NCBI RefSeq assembly: GCF_014282275.1
Contig: NZ_VFIA01000012.1
Coordinates: 124,001-188,000, forward strand
DNA: 64,000 nt
Source of the DNA: Spirosoma utsteinense
GTDB lineage: Bacteria > Bacteroidota > Bacteroidia > Cytophagales > Spirosomataceae
Reading direction: 5' to 3'
Positions 36,866-46,407 of the stretch are shown here, piece after piece (positions within the stretch are counted from its first letter, which is position 1; each line of letters begins with the position of its first letter). The position numbers and the translations under genes were made by a program. Below the pieces are notes generated by a model. That model saw only the letters and a program-made list of their open reading frames with translations. It made no database searches and was not told where the DNA came from.

Positions 36866-37579
36866 ATGACGCTTGCCATCATGCAGCCCTATTTTCTGCC
36901 TTACATCGGCTACATGCAGTTGATGAATGCGGTCGACACGTTTGTGCTGTACGACGATGTAGCCTTCATTAACCGGGGCTGGATTAACCGGAATCGGTTG
37001 CTGATCAATGGGCAGGAGCACCTGTTTACGGTGCCATTGAAAGACGCCAGCCAGAACAAGCGTATTAATGAGGTGATGCTGGCCGATGATCCAAAGTGGC
37101 GTAGTAAACTGCTGAAGACGATTGAGCAGGGGTATCGCAAAGCACCCTATTACGGAACGGTGATGCCGCTAACGGAAAAAATCATCAATTTTGCGACCGA
37201 TTCTATTGCTGGTTTGGTATACAACAGTTTGGTGGAATTGAACCAGTATCTCGGTCTGACAACCCGGCTGGTCGCATCGTCGTCGGTTTATGATAATGTT
37301 CAATTGAAAGCGCAGGAACGGATTCTGGATATCTGTAAACAGGAAGGTGCTACCCGTTACATTAACCCCATCGGTGGCATTGACCTATACGATAAGCCTA
37401 CGTTTGAGCAGGCCGCTATGGAGTTGAATTTCATCAAGGCCAAACGGGTAGAGTACCCACAAATTATCCGCGCCGGTGCACCAGGCGAATTTGTACCCTG
37501 GTTATCAGTGCTTGATGCTTTGATGTTTTGCGATGTGCCAACGGTTCGCGCAATGCTGGGGGAGTACGAATTGGTGTAA
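36866..37579 (+). CDS. WbqC family protein
   Basis: 237 residues from ATG 36866 (MTLAIMQPYFLPYIGYMQ, the family hallmark). Continuing motifs are DTFVLYDDVAFINRGWINRN and INPIGGIDLYDK. WbqC proteins are found in O-antigen and capsule loci with aminotransferases and acyltransferases and probably act in acylation or linkage of amino sugars; the exact reaction is unsettled. It is followed within 26 bp by a NeuD-like acyltransferase, strongly suggesting joint work on an amino sugar. A short duplicated palindrome occurs just before the start. Confidence 0.9.
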   Translation: MTLAIMQPYFLPYIGYMQLMNAVDTFVLYDDVAFINRGWINRNRLLINGQEHLFTVPLKDASQNKRINEVMLADDPKWRSKLLKTIEQGYRKAPYYGTVMPLTEKIINFATDSIAGLVYNSLVELNQYLGLTTRLVASSSVYDNVQLKAQERILDICKQEGATRYINPIGGIDLYDKPTFEQAAMELNFIKAKRVEYPQIIRAGAPGEFVPWLSVLDALMFCDVPTVRAMLGEYELV

Positions 37580-37605
37580 ACGCAGAATTTCACTCAAAAT
37601 AAAGC

Positions 37606-38259
37606 ATGGCAAAGGTTGTTATTTTCGGGGTAATGGACACGGCTGAACTGGCCCATTTTTACCTCACACATGATTCTGAGCACGAAGTAGCTGCCTTTAC
37701 CGTTAGCCGCGAATACATGAACGGCACCGAGTTTCGGGGGCTGCCGCTGGTTGCATTCGAGGAGGTCGAATCCTTATTCAGTCCGCAGGAGTACAAGTTT
37801 TTTGCGCCAATGACCGGTCGCGGTATGAACAAAAATCGCGAACGGATTTATCTCGAAGCCAAGGCCAAAGGCTACGAGTTCATTTCTTACATCAGTTCGA
37901 AAGCAACCGTGTTTGGCAATGAAATCGGTGAGAACTGTTTCATTCTTGAAGACAACACCATTCAACCGTTCACGACCATAGGCAACAACGTTGTGCTATG
38001 GAGCGGAAACCACATTGGTCACCATGGGCAGATCAAAGATCACGTCTTCTTTACCTCCCATGTGGTTATGTCGGGGCATTGCGTGATCGAGCCCTATTGC
38101 TTTTTCGGGGTAAACAGCACCATTCGCGATTTTCTGCATATAGCAACCGGAACACTCGTTGGCATGGCAGCGGCCATCTATAAAAATACCGACGAGTGGG
38201 GCGTATATATTGGCAACCCGGCCAAGAAGCTCCCCACGCCCAGCCACGAAGCATACTAA
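37606..38259 (+). CDS. Sugar acyltransferase with left-handed beta-helix (NeuD/PglD-like)
   Basis: 217 residues. The first 80 residues are a Rossmann-like N-terminal domain (MAKVVIFGVMDTAELAHFYL), followed by hexapeptide repeats in a left-handed helix (KATVFGNEIGENCFILEDN, FGVNSTIRDFLHIATGTLVG) and a final GNPAKKL. This layout matches NeuD/PglD-type acetyl- or formyl-transferases that N-acylate UDP-amino sugars. A His for catalysis is likely in GNHIGHHGQIKDH. It belongs to the aminotransferase-WbqC unit. Confidence 0.87.
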   Translation: MAKVVIFGVMDTAELAHFYLTHDSEHEVAAFTVSREYMNGTEFRGLPLVAFEEVESLFSPQEYKFFAPMTGRGMNKNRERIYLEAKAKGYEFISYISSKATVFGNEIGENCFILEDNTIQPFTTIGNNVVLWSGNHIGHHGQIKDHVFFTSHVVMSGHCVIEPYCFFGVNSTIRDFLHIATGTLVGMAAAIYKNTDEWGVYIGNPAKKLPTPSHEAY

Positions 38260-38363
38260 GCCCGTATAACGTTGCCGGATAGGGTTGATCTACCATAGCG
38301 AGTCGACAGACAGCTAATGACAACCCGGGAACCGGACAACCGTATAACCGTACATCTGTCTAG

Positions 38364-39566
38364 TTGAAAACGCTCCTGTTCATAGGCCACGACGCTAACC
38401 GCGCCGGTGCCCAATATTTATTATTGCATCTGCTTACCTATCTGCACGAAACCGGGGTCAAAACCGGTTTGGTACTGGGTGATGGCGGTCCCTTGCTACC
38501 CGACTATGAACGGGTCACAACGGTGTATCCCCTTTTTTCACCTCCAGCCGTTCAGGCTGGTGGATTGCGTGGGCGGGTACTGTCTAAGCTGGGCGTTGGT
38601 CAGCCAGCGAACGGGCAGCGAACGATTTCTGCCGAACTGCTGCAACGCATTCGGGAGGCACGCTACGATGCTATACTTGCCAACACCATTGCCAATGGGG
38701 GGCTACTTCGGTTACTGGAGCCCCTGGGGCTGCCTTTTGCGCTTTATGTCCATGAACTCGAAACCTCCATCCGGATCTACGCCCGCCCCGATGATCTGGC
38801 CTATGAGCTGACTCGTGTTAGTCATGTGTTCTGCGGGTCGGAGGCTGTTCGGCAGAACCTCATCAGGCATCATGGGCTGACAACCGGTAACACATCGGTA
38901 CTGAACTCCCTCATCCATACCCAGACCCTGCTCAACAAACTCGCGGCTGTTGACCGCCGGGCAGTACGGCAGCAACTAACTATTCCCGTCAACGCGGTTA
39001 TCGTTGGCGGCTGTGGTAATGCGGAATGGCGTAAAGGTGTCGATCTATTCCTGCTCGTAGCCCGACAGGTACTCAATACCCATCCTGATACGTACTTTGT
39101 CTGGGTAGGCGTCAACGAGTCGGGCGAGGAAGCCCGGCGGTTGCGCTACGACCTGGTCAGAATGGGTATAGCCAACCGCGTTCACCTGTTACCACCGGGC
39201 GGCAACTACCTGGACTACGTGGCCTGCTTCGACCTCTTTACGCTTACCTCCCGCGAAGACCCCTACCCACTCGTCATCCTGGAAGCGGGCCTGAACCACA
39301 ATCCGGTACTATGTTTTGCCCAATCAGGGGGTAGTCCGGATTATGTAGGGACGGATACAGGTTGTCTGGTGCCGTACCTGGACCTGTCGGCCATGGCCCG
39401 GGTGATCGGCCAACTGGCTGACGACAAAGCTGAGCGGAATCGGCTGGGCGTTATATTTTACGAACGAGCCCTGCGTCATGATGTGGCAGCGCTGGTTCCT
39501 CAACTGCTGGCGAAACTCGATTTGGTAGTCGCCCAGCCAACCGCAGTACAGTATGGTAGTCGGTAA
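38364..39566 (+). CDS. Glycosyltransferase family 4 (GT-B)
   Basis: 400 residues from a TTG start at 38364, supported by the normal N-terminal motif KTLLFIGHDANRAGAQ. The GT-B C-terminal domain has GGCGNAEWRKGVDLFLLVA, VWVGVNESGEEARRL and the EX7E-type loop REDPYPLVILEAGLNHNPVL. It adds a sugar from a nucleotide donor on the cytoplasmic side of the inner membrane. Specificity unknown. It overlaps the next gene by 14 bp, implying an operon. Confidence 0.88.
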   Translation: MKTLLFIGHDANRAGAQYLLLHLLTYLHETGVKTGLVLGDGGPLLPDYERVTTVYPLFSPPAVQAGGLRGRVLSKLGVGQPANGQRTISAELLQRIREARYDAILANTIANGGLLRLLEPLGLPFALYVHELETSIRIYARPDDLAYELTRVSHVFCGSEAVRQNLIRHHGLTTGNTSVLNSLIHTQTLLNKLAAVDRRAVRQQLTIPVNAVIVGGCGNAEWRKGVDLFLLVARQVLNTHPDTYFVWVGVNESGEEARRLRYDLVRMGIANRVHLLPPGGNYLDYVACFDLFTLTSREDPYPLVILEAGLNHNPVLCFAQSGGSPDYVGTDTGCLVPYLDLSAMARVIGQLADDKAERNRLGVIFYERALRHDVAALVPQLLAKLDLVVAQPTAVQYGSR

Positions 39567-40242
39567 CGGAATGATTGCCAGGCGCTTCGTTGATTTTGTT
39601 GATCGGGACGACGTCGTAATTTTTGCATCGGGCGTATCTAACTCCAAAGAAATAAAGCCTGAACCTTTTGCCCGCGAACGGAAACTGGTTGAAGAGACGT
39701 TACAGCAAACGGCTGGCCGTCTTTTTGTTTATTTTAGTACAGCCAGCGTAGAAGATCCTACAGAACAGGGGTCGGCATACGTAACCCACAAGCTGGCTCT
39801 GGAGCAACTCATTGCCGGACAGGCAACGAATTACCTGCTGATTCGGGCTTCCAACGTGGTAGGTGGTCCGGGAAATCCGCACACCATATTGAATTTTTTT
39901 GTAGATCGTATTCGCCAGAACGAATCGTTCACGATCTGGAAGCAGGCCAGCCGTAATCTCATCGATCTGGATGACGTCTACCGGGTGGTGACCTATTGCA
40001 TCGATACCCCCACGACCTGGAACCAGACCATTCTGGTTGCTAACCCCTACTCCGTTAGTCCGCTGGTACTGGTTCAGGCAATTGAAGCCCATACCGGTCG
40101 ACAGGCGCAGTACCAGCTCGTAGACAAAGGAGTTCCGTTTACGCTCTCTGTGACTGGTATCAGTGACCAACTACAGCTAGCTGATTCTAACTGGCAGCCA
40201 GTGCACTATGTGACGCATCTACTTAAGAAATACTACGCATGA
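39553..40242 (+). CDS. NAD-dependent epimerase/reductase-like protein, short form
   Basis: 229 residues. MVVGNGMIARRF gives a shortened GxGxxA nucleotide loop, and FSTASV plus YVTHKLALE keep the SDR Ser-Tyr-Lys pattern; RASNVVGGPGNPH follows. The Rossmann start is shorter than in the usual extended SDR family, so it may be a reductase for a 4-keto sugar nucleotide. It overlaps the glycosyltransferase before it by 14 bp and the next gene by 4 bp (ATGA), so the three are coupled. Substrate unknown. Confidence 0.7.
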   Translation: MVVGNGMIARRFVDFVDRDDVVIFASGVSNSKEIKPEPFARERKLVEETLQQTAGRLFVYFSTASVEDPTEQGSAYVTHKLALEQLIAGQATNYLLIRASNVVGGPGNPHTILNFFVDRIRQNESFTIWKQASRNLIDLDDVYRVVTYCIDTPTTWNQTILVANPYSVSPLVLVQAIEAHTGRQAQYQLVDKGVPFTLSVTGISDQLQLADSNWQPVHYVTHLLKKYYA

Positions 40243-41252
40243 CGCTTGCTTTCACCATATGCTCGGTCAACTACCTGGCGCAGGCCCGAACGCTCGGCGA
40301 CTCGCTGCGGAAGACCAACCCAAATTTTCAGTATGTCATTGGTTTGGTCGATAAGCTCAGCCAGGCCAGGTTGCCTGCCGATCTTATGCCGCCTTACCCC
40401 ATGCTGGAGGTCGATCAGATTGGTATTCCGGATTTCGCGGCCATGTGCGACCGTTATGATATTACGGAGCTGAACACGGCCGTAAAACCGTTTTATATCG
40501 ACTACCTCTACGAAACCTATCCGGACATTACGCAGGTTATTTATTTCGACCCGGATATTATCGTCTACCAGCCTCTTACCAAGTTAACGCAGGACCTGAC
40601 AACCTACAGCCTGGTGTTGACGCCCCATACCTGTTCGCCCACGCCGGACTGGGAACGCCCCAATGAGCAACACCACCTTAATACCGGCATTTATAACCTT
40701 GGGTTTATCGGCCTGCGCCGGGACGATACCGCGCGCCAGTTTGTGAACTGGTGGAAAGAGCGTTTAGTCTACGAGTGTCGGATCGATCTATGTGCCGGCC
40801 TTTTCGTGGACCAGCATTGGGTTAACTTTGCTCCCATATACCATGACAACGTCCTGATTGAACATCATCCGGGCTACAACGTGGCTTACTGGAATTTACA
40901 TGAGCGCTACCTTTCGGCCGACGAAGCCGGGCAATGGTGTGTTAACAAATCCAATGATCCGGCTGACCTGAAAACACAAGCCGATTTCTTGCAGTTTTTT
41001 CACTACAGCGGGTACAACCCCTACCGGCCTGATGAAATCTCTAAGTATCAGACACGGTATTCCTTCCTGGAACGTCCCGATACGAAACCGTTGTTTGACT
41101 TATATCGGCAACGGCTGCTGGCTAATTACAATGAACAATACCGGCAATATCCATGCATTTATATTAAACCTCCCGTAATATACCGTTATCAACGAGTCCG
41201 TCGGGCAATGAAGCTGCCGTTCAACCGAGTTATTGCCCTGTTAGAATCTTAA
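40239..41252 (+). CDS. GT8-like glycosyltransferase, paralogue 1
   Basis: 337 residues. MTLAFTICSVNYLAQARTLGDSLRK is the usual beginning of GT-A transferases of this group, and the metal-binding DxD is YFDPDIIVY. Later HLNTGIYNLGFIGLRRD and DQHWVNFAPIYHD follow. It overlaps the stop of the previous gene (ATGA). A related gene at 44166 has the same fold and order of motifs but a changed DxD. The protein is cytoplasmic or peripheral; its donor sugar is unknown. Confidence 0.82.
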   Translation: MTLAFTICSVNYLAQARTLGDSLRKTNPNFQYVIGLVDKLSQARLPADLMPPYPMLEVDQIGIPDFAAMCDRYDITELNTAVKPFYIDYLYETYPDITQVIYFDPDIIVYQPLTKLTQDLTTYSLVLTPHTCSPTPDWERPNEQHHLNTGIYNLGFIGLRRDDTARQFVNWWKERLVYECRIDLCAGLFVDQHWVNFAPIYHDNVLIEHHPGYNVAYWNLHERYLSADEAGQWCVNKSNDPADLKTQADFLQFFHYSGYNPYRPDEISKYQTRYSFLERPDTKPLFDLYRQRLLANYNEQYRQYPCIYIKPPVIYRYQRVRRAMKLPFNRVIALLES

Positions 41253-41258
41253 GTTACT

Positions 41259-42293
41259 ATGATGTCGAGTTCGCGATTTAAATCACTGTGGACGCACCGA
41301 TTTAAAAAATATACCCACATAGTGGGTAAGTTCTGGTCGTTTGCACTGAAATATATTCACCTGCGTCGACTAAAATCAACATTAGGTGAACGACCGCTGG
41401 TTGCTATCATCCTGTCTGAGCAGATGGGCGACATCATTGCCTGCGAACCGGTAGCCCGCGAAGTACGTCGGCGCCATCCCAATGGCCATATTATCTGGAT
41501 TGTGCGGGAGCCTTATATCGAGTTGGTCAAATACCACCCGGATCTTGATGGCTATCTGGTTGAAAAATGCCCCGGTGAGCGCGTGTGGTTACTTCGGTCC
41601 GGCATCTACGATCAAGTGTATAACATGCATATCTCTCACCGGAAATGCCGTTACTGCCCGGAAGATCCCGTTAACCCAACATCCGACAAAATGGGGCTCA
41701 CCTTCGATAATTACCTCGATAAGGGTGATCTGCTCTATACTTTCTCTCAGGCTGCCGGGCTCCCCGCTCTCACCGACAACCCCCGCCTTTACATTCCCGA
41801 AAGTGTTCGTCGGCAGGTATCGGCGCTGAAGCTTCAGGCATCGCCCATTGTCATTCATTGTCAATCCAGTCACGTCATGCGCGACTGGCCCGCCGAAAAC
41901 TGGAACCACCTGGTTAGGTGGCTCCTGGAGACTTACCCTCACCCGATCATTGAAGTCGGCGTAAACCCTATCGTATCCCTGGAGCATCCGCGCTTCCGGA
42001 GTCTGTGCGGTCAGTTGAGCTTACTGGAAACGGCCGAAGTCATCCACCAGGCGCGTTTATTTGTCGGGATTGAAAGCGGACCTGCCCATATGGCCAATGC
42101 GGGAGGCACTACCGGAATCATCTTACAGGGCCAGCTCTTCGATTTCGTTGATTATCTGACCTACTCAGGGCGGTATAAGCGGGGTGAAGGCGTTACCATT
42201 GTGAACTATCATGGCCATCCCTGTGCCGAACTGCCCTACGCCGACGTGCAACTGGCGGTGCAGCAGCAACTGGGACAGCCGAAGCTCGTATGA
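41259..42293 (+). CDS. GT9 family glycosyltransferase (heptosyltransferase-like)
   Basis: 344 residues. GT-B protein with PLVAIILSEQMGDIIACEPV at the start of the core, LFVGIESGPAHMANAGGTTGIILQG as the conserved GPxHxA donor site, and PIVIHCQSSHVMRDWPAENW before it. GT9 enzymes are best known as ADP-heptose transferases of LPS; here it may add a heptose or another sugar. The 50-residue N-terminal segment is basic (RRLKSTLGE). Overlaps the following gene by 4 bp (ATGA at 42290). Confidence 0.85.
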   Translation: MMSSSRFKSLWTHRFKKYTHIVGKFWSFALKYIHLRRLKSTLGERPLVAIILSEQMGDIIACEPVAREVRRRHPNGHIIWIVREPYIELVKYHPDLDGYLVEKCPGERVWLLRSGIYDQVYNMHISHRKCRYCPEDPVNPTSDKMGLTFDNYLDKGDLLYTFSQAAGLPALTDNPRLYIPESVRRQVSALKLQASPIVIHCQSSHVMRDWPAENWNHLVRWLLETYPHPIIEVGVNPIVSLEHPRFRSLCGQLSLLETAEVIHQARLFVGIESGPAHMANAGGTTGIILQGQLFDFVDYLTYSGRYKRGEGVTIVNYHGHPCAELPYADVQLAVQQQLGQPKLV

Positions 42294-43117
42294 AGCATAC
42301 CTCCCCGGTACGTGTCGCGGTTGTCATTCCCGTTTACAAACCGAAACCTACTGAACACGAAATTATTTCCTTAACGCAATGTCTGCGGATATTAGGTAAA
42401 CATACTGTTTATTTAGTCGCCCCTCATTCGCTGGATATTTCATATTACCGCGAATTCTCGCCAACTTTACAAAGCAAAACGTTCGACAATTCGTATTTTT
42501 CTGACATTCAGGGTTACAACCGGCTTATGCTCTCTGAGCAGTTTTACGGAGCGTTTACCGATGTCGAGTACATACTTATTCATCAGTTGGATGCCTTTGT
42601 ATTTGACGATAAACTTGACGACTGGTGTCGGCAGGGTTATGATTACATTGGTGCCCCCTGGCTTCGGGACCGGGATTTTACGAGTTGGCAAGACAAGCTA
42701 TCGTTTCAGATCAAACAACGCATAGCTACGTGGCTGGATCTGAAAAAAGACGATGGCGTAACCCCCCGCGAAATCGTTAGCCTGAACGAAGTTGGCAATG
42801 GCGGGTTATCCCTCCGGCGCATCCCGGCCATGTTACGCTGTTTACAGCAATTTGGCCAGAAAATAGATGAGTACGAACGACTACATCATCATCAGTATAA
42901 TGAAGATGTGTTCTGGGGTATTGAAGTGAACCGTTACTGGCCGCGGCTACGGATTCCATCCTACCGGAAAGCACTACACTTTTCGGTCGAATTTTTTCCG
43001 AAGTGGGCCATTGAGCACTATAATAACGGCCAGCTGCCGTTTGGATGCCACGCCTGGGACATTCACGAAACGGCCTATTGGCGGGTGATTTTCGCTCGCT
43101 ACGGCTACAAAATTTGA
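42290..43117 (+). CDS. DUF5672 family protein (putative glycosyltransferase)
   Basis: 275 residues. Recognisable DUF5672 features: VAVVIPVYKPKPTEHE, YILIHQLDAFVF, CRQGYDYIGAPWL and EVGNGGLSLR. The family is regularly found among glycosyltransferases and looks GT-A-like, though no activity is proven. The DAFVFDD part may play the DxD role. It overlaps the GT9 stop by 4 bp and is followed by a GT2 gene 8 bp after its stop, so it is part of the same operon. Cytoplasmic. Confidence 0.85.
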   Translation: MKHTSPVRVAVVIPVYKPKPTEHEIISLTQCLRILGKHTVYLVAPHSLDISYYREFSPTLQSKTFDNSYFSDIQGYNRLMLSEQFYGAFTDVEYILIHQLDAFVFDDKLDDWCRQGYDYIGAPWLRDRDFTSWQDKLSFQIKQRIATWLDLKKDDGVTPREIVSLNEVGNGGLSLRRIPAMLRCLQQFGQKIDEYERLHHHQYNEDVFWGIEVNRYWPRLRIPSYRKALHFSVEFFPKWAIEHYNNGQLPFGCHAWDIHETAYWRVIFARYGYKI

Positions 43118-43125
43118 TAGATTGT

Positions 43126-44148
43126 ATGGCTGTACCAGCCCGACCATCCTGCTCCATTGCGCTTTGCACGTATAATGGCAAAGACCACTTGCAAACCCAG
43201 TGGCAGAGTTTACTCGACCAGCACCAAAGACCTGAGGAAGTAGTTATCTGCGATGACCTGTCTACGGACGGTACTGTTGATTTGCTGCGGCAATTTGCGG
43301 CCACGGCTCCCTTTCCCGTTCGTATTCTGGAGAACAAACAGCGGCTCGGCTACAACAAAAACTTCGAGCAGGTACTGCAACACTGCACGAGCGACCTGAT
43401 TTTCATCTGCGACCAGGATGACTTCTGGTTTCCTGAGAAAATCAGCACCATGTGCCAGTACATGACCGATCATCCAGCCGCTCAGCTTACCTTTTGCGAC
43501 GCCTGGGTGACCGATGACGAATTGGAGGGCCGTCAGAGCCGGTTCTGGGAATGGATTCGGTTCGATCAACAAACGCAGGCCCGGTGGAGAGCCGGAGAAT
43601 CAATGGATATTATGCTCGATGGGAACCGGGTAATGGGATGCGCAACGGTCGTCCGCCGGTCGTTTCTGTCCACCCTGCTTCCCATCCCCGATACGGTTCC
43701 GGGCTATATCTATGATGGCTGGCTGGGGCTGGTAGCAGCCGCCTGTGAAGCCATTCATTTTATCGATCAACCTCTTCAACTCTATCGGACTCATGTTCAG
43801 CAGCAGGTAGGCGTTCGGCAGGAGGAGCCCAAAGAGCTTATTCGTCTGTGGGATCGCGTGGCCCGTCACCGGGCCAAAAAGCTGGCTCCCCTTCGTGATA
43901 AACAGATTCAGCTTGCCGTAATCAGCCAGCTCCTGGCAGGTCGTCTACCAGACAACGCCCCCGGCTTACCCCAGCTATACCGCAGGCTGGAACATTTTAC
44001 CATGCGTAGTCACCTGCCGCACTACCGTTTACGACGGTTGCTGCCCGTACTAAACAGTTTGCAGAAAGGCAACTACAAACGATATGCCGATGTGTCGGCC
44101 AACTGGTACGCTCCTTACCTGGCCGCTTTGGGCGATTTACTCGAATGA
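43126..44148 (+). CDS. Glycosyltransferase family 2
   Basis: 340 residues from ATG 43126; an upstream ATG at 43045 would overlap the previous gene by 70 bp and adds unlike residues. GT-A core: CSIALCTYNGKDHLQTQWQSLL, EVVICDDLSTDGTVDLL, NKNFEQVLQHCTSDLIFICDQDDFW (DxD as DQDD). A C-terminal helical extension follows. Such enzymes add rhamnose, glucose or similar sugars. Position 8 bp after the DUF5672 gene. Confidence 0.9.
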   Translation: MAVPARPSCSIALCTYNGKDHLQTQWQSLLDQHQRPEEVVICDDLSTDGTVDLLRQFAATAPFPVRILENKQRLGYNKNFEQVLQHCTSDLIFICDQDDFWFPEKISTMCQYMTDHPAAQLTFCDAWVTDDELEGRQSRFWEWIRFDQQTQARWRAGESMDIMLDGNRVMGCATVVRRSFLSTLLPIPDTVPGYIYDGWLGLVAAACEAIHFIDQPLQLYRTHVQQQVGVRQEEPKELIRLWDRVARHRAKKLAPLRDKQIQLAVISQLLAGRLPDNAPGLPQLYRRLEHFTMRSHLPHYRLRRLLPVLNSLQKGNYKRYADVSANWYAPYLAALGDLLE

Positions 44149-44165
44149 ATTAGTTTTGCTCCCCT

Positions 44166-45182
44166 GTGCTAGTAACCATCTGTACCATCCGCCAGCTACC
44201 CCAGGCCTTTGCCCTGGGTGATAGCGTTCTACCCTACGCTACCGACATCGACGGGAAACCAGCGTCGTTTTTGATTGGTTTAGCCGATGATCCGGCTCAC
44301 TTACCGGCCGATTTCAGTTCGCCCTATTCGCTCATCCCCCTTAGTAGCCTGCTTCCCGCCGAAACGCTGGCAGCTCTTTCGGCAACGTATACCCCAACGG
44401 AGTTTGCGGCTGCCTGCAAACCGCTGTTCATCAGGGAAGTTTTCAGCCTTTATCCAGATGAAACCCGTCTGATCTATGCCGATCCAAATATCTTGTTTCT
44501 GCATTTGCTCACCACGATCTGGGATCAACTCGGCGAAAACAATGCGCTGCTGACCCCCCACATTACCCAACGACCCAACGACACGGCCTGGCCCGACGAA
44601 AAGTTTTTTCAGAACGTTGGCCTTTACAGTGCCGACTTTCTGGCATTTCGGCGATCGGACGAGACAGACCGGTTACTGGCGTGGTGGCAGGATCGGGCTC
44701 AGGAACGGGCCTACATTAACTTTTGCGCCGGTTTATGTACCGACCAGCTCTGGCTGATGTACATGCCCGTATTTTTTACGCTTGTTCAGGTCGTTAAAAA
44801 TCCCGGCTGGCACGCAGCCCTCTGGAACCTGCCCGAACGAAGCCTGAAAGCTGACCATTCAGGCTGGCAAATCACCGGACCCACAGCCGCTGACCAGCCC
44901 TTATTATTTTTCAATGCCAAAGGGCTATTCAATGCCGATGAAGGTTTTTTTCCGAACCAGAATCGACTGAAACTGGCCAATCGTCCTGATGTACAGGCCC
45001 TGTTGGCCAGCTACCAACAGGCGGTTTCGGCCCGGGCCAATCCTGTTTTATCCAGTCAGTATCCGGCCTACGGTCAGCAACGGGAACCAGCCGTATTGAG
45101 GGGCTGGCGCCGGGTAACCGTCCAATCGATGCGGGTCGTTACACGCTTTATCGATCAGGTGCCGCTTCCCGTAATCCGATAG
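44166..45182 (+). CDS. GT8-like glycosyltransferase, paralogue 2 (altered DxD)
   Basis: 338 residues from a GTG start, 17 bp after the GT2 gene. It matches the protein at 40239 in length and order (LVTICTIRQLPQAFALGDSV, CKPLFIREVFSLYPDETRLIYADPNI, and CTDQLWLMYMPVFF), but the DxD reads ADPN (YADPNILFL) where paralogue 1 has DPD, so metal and donor binding may be altered. It may be inactive or use a different donor. It is the last gene of a tight coupled block; a promoter follows it. Confidence 0.72.
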   Translation: MLVTICTIRQLPQAFALGDSVLPYATDIDGKPASFLIGLADDPAHLPADFSSPYSLIPLSSLLPAETLAALSATYTPTEFAAACKPLFIREVFSLYPDETRLIYADPNILFLHLLTTIWDQLGENNALLTPHITQRPNDTAWPDEKFFQNVGLYSADFLAFRRSDETDRLLAWWQDRAQERAYINFCAGLCTDQLWLMYMPVFFTLVQVVKNPGWHAALWNLPERSLKADHSGWQITGPTAADQPLLFFNAKGLFNADEGFFPNQNRLKLANRPDVQALLASYQQAVSARANPVLSSQYPAYGQQREPAVLRGWRRVTVQSMRVVTRFIDQVPLPVIR

Positions 45183-45234
45183 AGCAACAGGGACAAATGC
45201 CGGATAACCAACGTGGTTTCATCAAATAAAACCG

Positions 45235-45242
45235 TAATTTTG
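45235..45242 (+). promoter_or_regulatory. Candidate internal promoter box in the polysaccharide locus
   Basis: TAATTTTG matches TAnnTTTG, 55 bp before the start at 45298, in a 115-bp gap that follows a tightly coupled gene block. It suggests that the second half of the glycosyltransferase genes has its own promoter. Confidence 0.45.
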
Positions 45243-45297
45243 CGGGCACATTTTCCCAGAAAAATACAAACGCAGAACTGTTTGTAGATTTCCCTCT

Positions 45298-46407
45298 ATG
45301 AAAGTTCTCTACGATCATCAATCATTTACCGGCATGACCTATGGGGGTGTTTCCCGGTATTTTTTTGACCTGATGCGCTCCTTCGCCAACCGGCAGGATA
45401 TTGAGTTCGAGTTATCCCTCCGGCTTTCCAACAATGAGTATCTCGATCAGGCTTCGTTCAGTCGTCATATACGATACCGCAGTCTGTCGCAGGTCCGGAA
45501 TGTAAACCGCGTCGCGTCGGTGCTGAACCGGATTCATAGTCTGCGCCGGATTCGTGCGGGCGCATTCGATGTTTTTCACCCTACTTACTACCATCGTTAC
45601 TTTTTGAACGCCCTGGGTTCCAAACCGTTCGTACTTACGTTTCATGACGCAGCCAGTGAACGGTTTGGCGATATCTACCCCGAGTTGGGGGAAGGACTGT
45701 ACGAAATCAAGAAAAAGCTCATCGAGCGGGCCGATGTGATCATTTCAGTATCGGAGTTTTCGAAGCAGGAGATTCTGCATTATTTCCCGGTTGATCCCGC
45801 CAAAGTGAGCGTTGTACATCTGGGTACGGCATTCGGCACCGAACAAGTGAACGGCACGTCGCTACAGGCATCAGAACCTTTCCCCTATGTGCTGTATGTG
45901 GGCAAACGGGGATTTTACAAAAACTTCAACGGATTTTTCCGGGCCATCCAGCCTGTTCTACATCGACATCCCGACCTGCACGTGATCTGTGCCGGGGGTG
46001 GTACCTTCAACAGCGACGAGCAGGCCATGTTCCATAATGCCCGTTTAGATAAGCGCGTTCACTACCGGCCGGTTACCGACGCTGGCCTGATGTCGCTCTA
46101 CCGTCATGCCCGGGCCTTTGTGTTTCCGTCACTAAACGAGGGATTTGGTATTCCGGTACTGGAAGCTTTCAGCGGAAATTGTCCCGTAATTCTGAGCAAT
46201 CGGAGTTCGCTGCCCGAAGTGGGGGCCGATGCAGCCGTATATTTCGATCCTGAAGACGACACAGCCATTGCCGATGCGGTAGAACGCGTCATAACCGATG
46301 AAGCGCTCCGGGAAGACCTGATCCGAAAGGGAACAGAACGATTGAAAAATTTTTCATGTGATAAAACCGCCCAGCAAACCCTGGATATTTACCGAACTTT
46401 GTGCTGA
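45298..46407 (+). CDS. Glycosyltransferase family 4 (mannosyltransferase-like)
   Basis: 369 residues. N-terminal motif GMTYGGVSRYFFDLMR with HPTYYHRYFL, and the C-terminal donor domain with PYVLYVGKRGFYKNFNGFFRA, VFPSLNEGFGIPVLEAF (EX7E) and DPEDDTAIADA. GT4 enzymes retain anomeric configuration and use GDP-mannose, UDP-glucose or similar. It stands after a 115-bp gap with a promoter box, 138 bp ahead of the polymerase-like gene. Confidence 0.92.
   Translation: MKVLYDHQSFTGMTYGGVSRYFFDLMRSFANRQDIEFELSLRLSNNEYLDQASFSRHIRYRSLSQVRNVNRVASVLNRIHSLRRIRAGAFDVFHPTYYHRYFLNALGSKPFVLTFHDAASERFGDIYPELGEGLYEIKKKLIERADVIISVSEFSKQEILHYFPVDPAKVSVVHLGTAFGTEQVNGTSLQASEPFPYVLYVGKRGFYKNFNGFFRAIQPVLHRHPDLHVICAGGGTFNSDEQAMFHNARLDKRVHYRPVTDAGLMSLYRHARAFVFPSLNEGFGIPVLEAFSGNCPVILSNRSSLPEVGADAAVYFDPEDDTAIADAVERVITDEALREDLIRKGTERLKNFSCDKTAQQTLDIYRTLC

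Noticed and set aside
39553..40242. Frameshifted, truncated epimerase
   Set aside because: The frame is intact with Ser, Tyr and Lys motifs and tight 14-bp and 4-bp overlaps, so it looks like a genuine short gene.
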